A stretch of 26,722 nucleotides of DNA. It comes from Hypholoma sublateritium FD-334 SS-4. Lineage: Eukaryota > Basidiomycota > Agaricomycetes > Agaricales > Strophariaceae. Each line of letters opens with the position of its first letter. Within the stretch, counting starts at the first letter, position 1. This document shows positions 19,836 to 26,722 of the stretch, one piece after another. The notes beneath the pieces were generated by a model that was not told the origin of the DNA, made no database searches, and saw only the letters and a list, made by a program, of their open reading frames with translations. The position numbers and the translations under genes were made by a program. The stretch lies in assembly GCA_000827495.1 (NCBI GenBank), contig KN817734.1, positions 4,487-31,208 on the forward strand, in the 5' to 3' direction.

Positions 19836-20953
19836 TCAAGTTCGCGTTGAAAAGCGCGATAGCATAGCCACCAGAGCAATGACAGCACACAGTCGCCACT
19901 TCTCATATATGAATGATTGCCAATTTGTCCAGGTCCATGCAACAGCGGGGAGTGCGGGACCACCCACGCGCATAGGTTCGTTGGCCTTCCTTGGTGCTAC
20001 GGGCTCAGGATCGGGGGCTATAGCCGCAGCGGGCATGGGCTGCACCGCCGCGGGGATGGGATTGGTGGCAGACTGCGACAACGATGGTGGCGGATGTGAC
20101 GACCCTTGTGGTGGTGCATCTGGCTTCCGCCGCTCCTTCTCACCCATGTTTGGCAAATCCCGCATGACCGGTGAACTGTACTCCGGGAAGGCCTCCTTGA
20201 AGCGCGGTTGGGTGATATTCCAGCAGTGGCTCCGCGCAGCAAAGGCCCGTTTGTACGCTTCTGAGGAGGCAACAGACCCAGTGGTCATCTCATCTGAGAG
20301 CATAAAGGAAAGGAGGCCGGTGAGGATCGTGGCCACACTCCACGCAGGGTTCCACTGTGCCTGATTAGTAGCTTTGCGGCGTGACGCGGCGGAGAACTCA
20401 CTGATCTGGGGTGAAAGTCGGACATGGAAAAGCAGATCTTCTCGTCTGGCGAAAAGCGCCCCGACGGAGTGAACATCTACATGGGTGAGTGAGCCTCCAC
20501 ATGGACCAACTATAGGCAATGTACTCACCTTGATACCCGGTGGCTTGAAGGGGTATTCAGCGGGAAAGAGGAGCACGCCGTGGTATTCACCACCAGTAAG
20601 CGGCGAGTCGGGTGGCCCGCGCTAGAACAAGCACTTAGTAACCAGCGGCAGACGGCAACGCAACGCTCGTACGATAAGGTAGTTCCCTGGGTCCAGTTCA
20701 GAACATGGCACAAATCTTATTACATGGCGCACTCACAGGTCAAAATGTTCTTCTCATCTGGGGCCGCCCACACGAATGGCGGAGGCTCCTTCTGCATCGC
20801 AGCGTATTCCTTTGAGAGCTAGATAAAACCATCAAAAGGGGTGTCAGCCAGAGCCATTCATCAAAAGACACCCAAATTCCGTCCTCATTGTCCGGCGCGG
20901 CGTCGAGAGGCCATTCGGCAACGTACACGTTTCTGGGCAGCTTCGCTCGCCAT
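19836..20953 (-). CDS. UBC6: Ubc6-type tail-anchored ubiquitin-conjugating E2 enzyme
   Basis: Ubc6 is the ER-membrane E2 that transfers ubiquitin with Doa10-type ligases in ER-associated degradation. Six exons are 20953-20927, 20818-20737, 20686-20673, 20621-20529, 20476-20402 and 20354-19836, giving 269 residues. Introns are 108, 50, 51, 52 and 47 bases, all GT-AG with consistent phase. Start MASEAAQKR joins LSKEYAAMQKEPPPFVWAAP, then NILTWNYLIRGPPDSPLTGG, EYPFKPPGIKM and FTPSGRFSPDEKICFSMSDF. The catalytic Cys is residue 87, the same number as in yeast. HPRSWNPAWSVATILTGLLS and the SDE..TTGSV loop mark the Ubc6/UBE2J class, which lacks the usual HPN tripeptide. A Pro-rich linker precedes a C-terminal hydrophobic tail (WRLCAVIALVAML, about 250-263), the membrane anchor. 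Exon 3 is only 14 bases. The gene looks intact. Confidence 0.93.
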
Positions 20954-21540
20954 TGGAGTCTGTGATGGTGGGTAGAGGCAAGGATGGATATATACAGGAC
21001 CAAACAAAGTCCCTCCGGGATGTTACTAATCTCGGCACGTGTGCGTCTTTCTAACAATAGCCCTGGGCCTACAACGTCCCAGTAACACGGCAGGGTGAAA
21101 GACGAGGGACGAGTGCGGGGCGCAGGATGACATGGGCGCGAGACGGAAGGAGTTGGTGTACGCGGGAGGAAGTGCGTGCGGTGAGCGGTGGGGATGTCGA
21201 GTACGTGGGACCGCAAGCACGAGCAACGAGTACGAAGGCTGAAAAGGTCGGCGAGAGCGGTGGATCATGGATGAGAGGTATGGAGAGTGGCAAGGGACAG
21301 CGAGCGCGCGGGGAGGGGGAGAAGAATGCGGTAGGATGCGAGCTCAGGCGCAGGCGCGGCGAGTCCAGAGCTGGGAACGGCGGCGACGGCGGTGATGTCT
21401 TACACACGGTGCTCGTGCGCATCGTTCCCAGCACCGAGGCAGCTCTCGTGCGTGTCTGCGAAAGTGGAGAGGCGGCGAGCCAAGGGAGCGCTCGCGGGAG
21501 ACCTCAAATCTCGACTGCGGAGGCCGCGGCCACATATTTG
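20954..21540 (-). promoter_or_regulatory. Pyrimidine-rich upstream region of UBC6
   Basis: Read on the minus strand this stretch is rich in C and T, particularly 21080-21450. It ends just before the UBC6 ATG at 20953. The overlapping frames on both strands (21069-21543) are Ser/Pro-rich or Gly/Arg-rich composition products. It is called a promoter from position and composition only. Confidence 0.45.
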
Positions 21541-24121
21541 TGAGCGCTAGTGGCAGAGGACTGTGAGCGCCGCAGAATGCATGCGTACCGAATACGGCCA
21601 GGAAACAGGTGCCGAATAAAGCAGGCGCGCGGTTGTGAGAATTAGGCACGAACATCTCCGCCGGCGTTAAGACATGGAAATCAAACGCACGCACGCGCCA
21701 TGCAGATTTCGGAGAAGAACGGCGAACTAACCGAGAAAATTGCCACTGGCAACTAAGATATTTGATAAGAAAATCAGATTCGAGGAAGCCGGGAACCAAA
21801 CGCATATAGAAATCACGGCCACGACGGTGTGTCTATCTTTTTTGGCTTGCGTCCATGATGTCCAGAGCATTTGGGACTCAACGCAGGCATCTCTGAGCAC
21901 GAAGTGTGCATCTGAGCACGCGCAAACATTATGCCTGATTGTTTTTTAAAAACTCATTTAGATAAGATTATCATTTTACGAAGCTCAAAGACCGTATAAA
22001 GTAGATAATTTACCGCCAAATACAAAATTATTTGAAAAGCTGTCCTACGTACAGCTACACTACTTATACTCCCTTTCTTAATGTACTGACAGAACTTATC
22101 CCCGCTAGAAGGATGCAAAAGAAGGACATCAGGACATTACCCGCCACCGCCCATTCATGGGAGTACGGGAAGTGTGGTGTAGACCCGCCGTCCCTCATTT
22201 TCCTCCCTGAACGCTCTGTTCACTCTGTTTATCGCTTCCTGTCCCTGCGTAGTTCTCACGCATGCCCTGCTGCACGCCCGTGTGCGCATTCGCTCCATCG
22301 TCCACCGCCCATTGCTCACTCGCTTCTCACGGCCTGTGCGCTACTATCACGCCGCTCGTAGCCTCCTAGACACATGCACTTCGTCCCTATTTTTGTGCCG
22401 TGCGTGCGTTGTGTAAAGCAATGGAGGTGTGTTTCAAGTTTATACTAATTTTTAGTTAACCGTGCAATCAGAGTACACGAGTAACTGGTGAGCGGGAGGG
22501 AATAAGTTCACTGTGCTTTCTGTCCGCTTCAACAAAATTACATCGCACTACTATTTTTGCGCGCTAAAAGTTCCACAAATAAATTATCCGAGAGCCGAGC
22601 GGATCGCTACATAAGAGTATATGTACCCAAAATGGCTCAGCGGGATGCAGTTCACCCAGCGGGCTTGCAGCGTTTTTGGGACAGAGAGCTGAGCAGTAGA
22701 ATTTCAAGGAGGTTGCCCATAATGCACGTTTAGCAAGGTGTCTCTCGTCTCACCGGTGTGCATTCTCGCAGCGCACTCGCACCGACACCTGAGCGCGAAG
22801 GGAGTAATCAAACCAACGCATGCGATATGAGGGATAAATTTTACATCTGATCCTCGCTCAACATGTCAGCCGTCTGCTTCGTACTTGAGAGTGGAATGTA
22901 TGCGTTGACTTCTTGCGTGCAAGGTCGCTTGCGAGACATTCTTCTTCTTGTAATGCTTTTTTTTTCTTGCTGTTATCGCTGGTGATGGTCCTATGTGAGT
23001 TGATATTGCGGCACTCACGGGTAGAATTCATGTCCCTAGCTATGCTATATTCAGTAGTCTCACAGTGCAGATAACAGAATAAGGAGGGGCGCTCTCCGTT
23101 GATTACCCAAGTTTGCTGAATGCAATCGTGTCTATGTACAGATACTACCAATACCCCCAAGTGATGTACGATGAAACATCTAATGATTCATCGGCAGTTT
23201 CCCACAACATTGTACGCGGGGCGGGGCTGCGTATGGGCATGCCCATGGGCGCATCGGGTCGAAGGAGGGAGATCGAGGCGAAGGGGATGGCGTACCACGC
23301 GCGGACATTATCCTTTTGTATCAGTGACAGCAGTCTAATCGGGTTTGCAGCTACGATACGACGCGGTGAGGGTACGTAGCCGTGCGCGGGACGACACCCA
23401 GTCCGAATCAAAAGCGCCGAATACCCTTGTAGAACGCGGTGCATCAACACATTTATATCGGCTTCATTCACCTGCCGCGATGGTGCGGATTCTCATGTGC
23501 CGAAAATAATGTCATTCCCAAAAAGATTTGCCCCGAGCTCTTTCCTGGACGATTGTTCATGGCGCGCGCCCCAGGGCTAGTACTTAAAGATCCGGAATGT
23601 ATGAAAACTGGAATCAGCAACAGGTCAGCGAATGCCTCATTTCACCTGGGCCAGTGCTCGAGCTCTAGGTCTCTTCCTCCTATTTCGCCTCGCGTTCTCT
23701 CTTGCTTCCAATCCAATGCTCCTCCGACGCCGTTTTTCGTTAACCCCACCATCACACCACGGCGGCGGCACCTCGGCCACGCTGGGCGCGCACTTGGGTC
23801 TTCCCCGCAGGCGCGCTCTCCACGCGCAGCCCCACACGCATATTCTTCATGTGCGTGAATAGGATTTGATAGATATTGTACTAAGATCTCTCTTTTTGTT
23901 ACCTGTTTTAGTTTGTGTTCATTTTATTCGTAAGTAGGCATGCTAGGCATGCAGTTAGATGAGACGAAAGCGCGCGCTGGCTTTGGCTGTTTGATTTTTT
24001 CAGCGTGTGCGGGAGTGGCGAAGGCCTTCTTGTACGAGCCTGACCCTGCAGCGCCGGCGGTGCTTCCCAGGCAACGACTTAGATCTCAAAATATTATTTT
24101 CATTACTACCAACCCTAAACA
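21541..24121. other. Long spacer, no supported gene
   Basis: AT-rich pieces (21930-22060, 22430-22600) alternate with GC-rich ones. The region 23145-23471 is open on both strands (108 codons minus, 88 plus at 23113-23379). No motif or splice signals decide between them. A 14-base palindrome ATGGGCATGCCCAT is at 23233-23246. 23640-23840 has short frames without recognisable content. Confidence 0.4.
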
Positions 24122-24440
24122 GGCTCGCATTTATGAGACTAATCTAGGCCTTGGCGCTGAGCGTATGACGAGTATACGCGCAGCGTGCGCGCGTACGCAG
24201 CTGTCATACACCTCGCAATCGCCGCTTGATCGCAAGGCAATGACGGCGAAGAGGAATATGGGACCCTCCAGCTTGATTTCCAAATCCCACCACGCGCGTT
24301 CTCGTAAATGGTTTAAAACATCCTTATTTTTTTCCGTTCGCAAGCCGTGCGTTGCTGGCGGCGAGCTCTGTAGATCTTGAACATACAATTTATTTTTCCC
24401 GTGCGCGTTTCTGGGACAATGAACCGGCTCCTCAGTTTTG
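24122..24440 (+). repeat. Dispersed diverged repeat, copy 2
   Basis: This is the partner of 14161-14500, in the same orientation and about 10 kb away. Conserved words are CTCGCATT, TAGGCCTT, ATGACGAGTATACGCGCA, CGCGCGTACGCAG, AATCGCCGCTTG and GACGGCGAAGAGG. Near the 3' end an open frame continues past the repeat to TAA 24499-24501. It reads FWDNEPAPQF, then YPIQLNYLDFADEI, and its first part aligns in frame with FWYNDYETAP of copy 1. The protein family is not recognised. Confidence 0.65.
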
Positions 24441-24501
24441 TAAGAACTATCCAATCCAACTCAATTATCTTGATTTTGCGGATGAAATCAGTGCGGCCTA
24501 A

Positions 24502-26089
24502 ATCCTTCGTTGGGTATATCCCCAGAACCGCCTCGCCACAGTTCGCAACTGACACTGATATTAAAATTATGTTTACTGCTAACCGGCCACTCTGGTCGCC
24601 CAAATTATGAACTATTCATATCTAGATCACGGGAGCCCATTCTGTTCATTTGTGCTGGTGTTGTACATAAAAGTATCCGGTCCTGATTACAACAGTCTAC
24701 TCCGCTCGCGAGACGCATCAATTAATTCACATTGCTTTTACTAAGCGTAGGGTAATGTACTGAAGTGCTAAGCAGAATCTATCTATAAGTTGTTCGTGCA
24801 GGTCTAGGTGGCATACTTCAGCGATAGAACACTTGTAAGAGTGCAGTAGACGTCAAAATTTGTGTACAGCTTTACGGGGTGCTCGGCGGTGTTCGTGACT
24901 TGTTCTCGCCGTGCGCTCATCTCTGCTATCAAATCCTTCACATTTAAAGTGGGAAGAATTACAGCAGGACGCATTCTCCTCACCCCAGCGCCATGTCTGC
25001 CAGACGACTAGAACTTGCCCGATAACGGGTAGCCGCGCAGACTCCGCAGTGTTCAAAGCAGGGAGCAGGTGAAGAAGAGACCATGATTAGGTCAATATAG
25101 ATGCGCTTACTTCGGATGGCGTCACACCAGAGCCTTAAAGCGCGGCTAGAGTGTCCACAAGGTCATCAGTGAGCGAAGAGCAAGCAACGCTGATTTAGGC
25201 TAAATCTAAGCAGCCAACATACCTAGGTTCAAACGCTAACTACTTCACATCCGCGTTCGCCTGATATCCATAACAAGCCACGATGAGCGTTTTCGATAGC
25301 GCTCGCGGCAAAGGGTGAAGGACGTAGCGGGCGGTCTGAGAGCACAAGATAGATGAGAAGAGAGATCAACAAGAGTGTGAACGTACACACCAATGTCCAT
25401 TGAGGAGCTGGAGCGACAGGCCCTGAGCGGAATTCGGCAGCTCCTTGGCGCTGTGCAGAAGTGAACTTGAGGCCGGGGTGGCGGATAGTCGAACGTGGCG
25501 CCCGATCTGCAGAGCGAGTACACCCTGTAGACCATCCCAGGTCAGATTCGAGAGAGGCTGCAGCGTTGGGCCAATCACGAGAACATTGGGTAAAGAGGGT
25601 ATTGTTACGACTTCATCGAAAGGTTAACACATAAACGATAGACATAGGTTATTCGATAAACTTGCCTGGTAATGCACGCCGTTGCGCTGATATTCAAAGC
25701 AAGTTCAGATGCATCTTATTGTGTATGTTTTGACACTGGTACATGTGGTACTACTAAACGAATGGCAGGGCGATATAAAAGGCCCAGGGTGGAGGTGGAC
25801 TCGGTAAGCTGGGAGAGGAAATATATATGANAACCGGTTAGCAGACGAGAAAACCCATCGTAGAGTACCNAATCAGGCTGCTAACCCTGTTCAAGGCGGC
25901 GGCGGAATGAGAGAATCGCTGCGAAGTATTGACNTGGGTTAGGATGCGAGGCGGCNGCGGTAATACATTATCTGATGGCAAGGCAATGAGTAAGCAGTCG
26001 GATCAGCGNCAGGATTGCGATGTNCGTACCAATATCTGCAGATGGTGTAGCCTCGGTAGGGCCGGCGAGACTATGGGAATACATGCAAA
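24502..26089. other. Spacer or 3' part of the right-edge gene, unresolved
   Basis: Minus-strand frames at 25230-25580 are open for over 100 codons. One of them, without an ATG, has a strongly hydrophobic run (TLVCTFTLLLISLLIYLVL) that could be a membrane segment. They may be later exons of the gene entering from 26698, but no phase-consistent path was found. Isolated N bases at 25831-26024 add uncertainty. The word ACGATGGGTTTTC, on the minus strand, occurs at about 25855 and again at about 26299. Confidence 0.3.
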
Positions 26090-26140
26090 ACTATCCGCTG
26101 AGAAGTTAGCGTGTAAATGAGAGACGCGGTACAAACTTAC

Positions 26141-26698
26141 ATGATAACCGCGGCCCAGACCATCGGTGGGATGTGTGAGGTGATATACGNCCAGGGTACT
26201 GCCTGCATGAACCGTCAGTGAAAAACAAAATATGCATACATTAGACTTACTCGGGTTTGAGTATGCGTATTTCCTATCCTCGGCCGCCCGAAAACCCATC
26301 GTATACTAATCGTTCGGCAGCAGTGTCACGGAAGTCGCGCCTGCGGAATGGGAGGGATGCTGCGGGGTTGACGGGTTCCGGTGGGCGTCGGGGTGTTGTG
26401 GATAAGCGTCCCGAGATGATAAAATGATAGATCTATGCATGAGGTGTCAGCGGATGAGTTACGACGCGCAAAGTTCACCTACCTTTGTTACCCTGGTCTG
26501 GTTGCGCCAGGGAGGTGGGAGGCAGTGGGGAATGTCAATGAGAAAGCTAAATAATAATAAACGATTGATTAGTGAATGTGGTCCGAGAAAGAGAGCGGGT
26601 GTTACTTACTTGAATGCCATTTCCACTTCGCCCGCGGCAGAGGTAGGTGCCCAAACCCAATAGTGCCTTATGCACTCGTATAGCAATACAAGGACGAA
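26141..26698 (-). CDS. Spliced gene of unknown function, 5' end outside window
   Basis: Four exons connect with matching phases: 26698-26610, 26546-26483, 26305-26251 and 26202-26141. Donors are GTAAGT, GTAGGT, GTAAGT and GTAAGT. An acceptor (TTGTTCCAG) precedes the first, so the start is beyond the window. The peptide reads FVLVLLYECIRHYWVWAPTS, then EVEMAFNFLIDIPHCLPPPW, RNQTRVTK, YTMGFRAAEDRKYAYSNPSS and LTHPTDGLGRGYH, with one unknown residue from an N. The first part is hydrophobic, which suggests a membrane protein. The third intron is 177 bases, long for this window. After 26141 two acceptors (26090 or about 26070) are possible and neither gives a recognisable continuation. I considered a wax-synthase-like acyltransferase but could not support it. 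Confidence 0.5.
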
Positions 26699-26722
26699 CT
26701 GGAACAAAAAGTCAGTGAAATT

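Noticed and set aside
21069..21543. Overlapping long frames on both strands
   Set aside because: They are Ser/Pro-rich and Gly/Arg-rich mirror images typical of a pyrimidine-rich promoter, here that of UBC6.
23113..23471. Open frames on both strands of about 90-108 codons
   Set aside because: Neither frame shows a recognisable motif, splice context or clear codon bias over the other.
26090..26141. Wax-synthase-like acyltransferase assignment for the right-edge gene
   Set aside because: The hydrophobic start fits loosely, but none of the family's characteristic blocks could be matched.

Overview
The window reads as nuclear DNA of a filamentous basidiomycete, most likely an Agaricomycete (inference). 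Genes are split by short GT-AG introns, mostly about 45-110 bases. Upstream regions are pyrimidine-rich on the coding strand. Coding exons are GC-rich at third positions and sit in more AT-rich spacer. The recognisable proteins are fungal: Rho1, Ubc6, an areA-like basidiomycete protein and an agaric-type coiled-coil orphan family. Nothing bacterial, no CRISPR array and no viral genome was seen. About 28 isolated N bases are scattered through it, concentrated at 18274-19231 and 25831-26190.

Layout. 1-600 is AT-rich spacer with a 24-base palindrome, leading into the 3' end of an unrecognised gene (to 934, +). 935-4260 is spacer with coding-like debris near 3405-3777. 4268-4750 (-) is a degraded alpha/beta hydrolase. 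5280-5612 carries a cluster of a GAGCGCTCGT palindromic motif. 6065-6801 (-) is a clean three-exon, 200-residue coiled-coil protein. 7521-8111 (+) is a tentative three-exon gene. 10255-11278 (-) is a Rho1 GTPase that is near perfect in protein sequence but carries two lesions: a GA instead of GT donor at intron 2 and a frameshift just before the CAAX tail. It is divergent from a seven-exon FAD monooxygenase (11708-13454, +).

13455-17189 is spacer holding one copy of a diverged dispersed repeat (14161-14500), a truncated phosphatidylserine decarboxylase fragment (14622-about 14905) and an imperfect duplication in a CT-rich tract. 17190-19260 (+) encodes a 635-residue low-complexity protein with a conserved C-terminal block. 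19836-20953 (-) is an intact six-exon UBC6. 20954-26089 is mostly spacer, with the second copy of the dispersed repeat at 24122-24440. The right edge (26141-26698, -) holds phase-consistent exons of an unrecognised gene that runs out of the window.

There is no operon-like organisation. Rho1 (cell wall and polarity signalling) and Ubc6 (ER-associated degradation) are housekeeping genes set among orphan genes and gene relics. No new multi-gene system could be supported. The points most worth checking are the doubly damaged rho1, the repeat pair that shares an in-frame peptide block, and the unknown spliced gene at the right edge.
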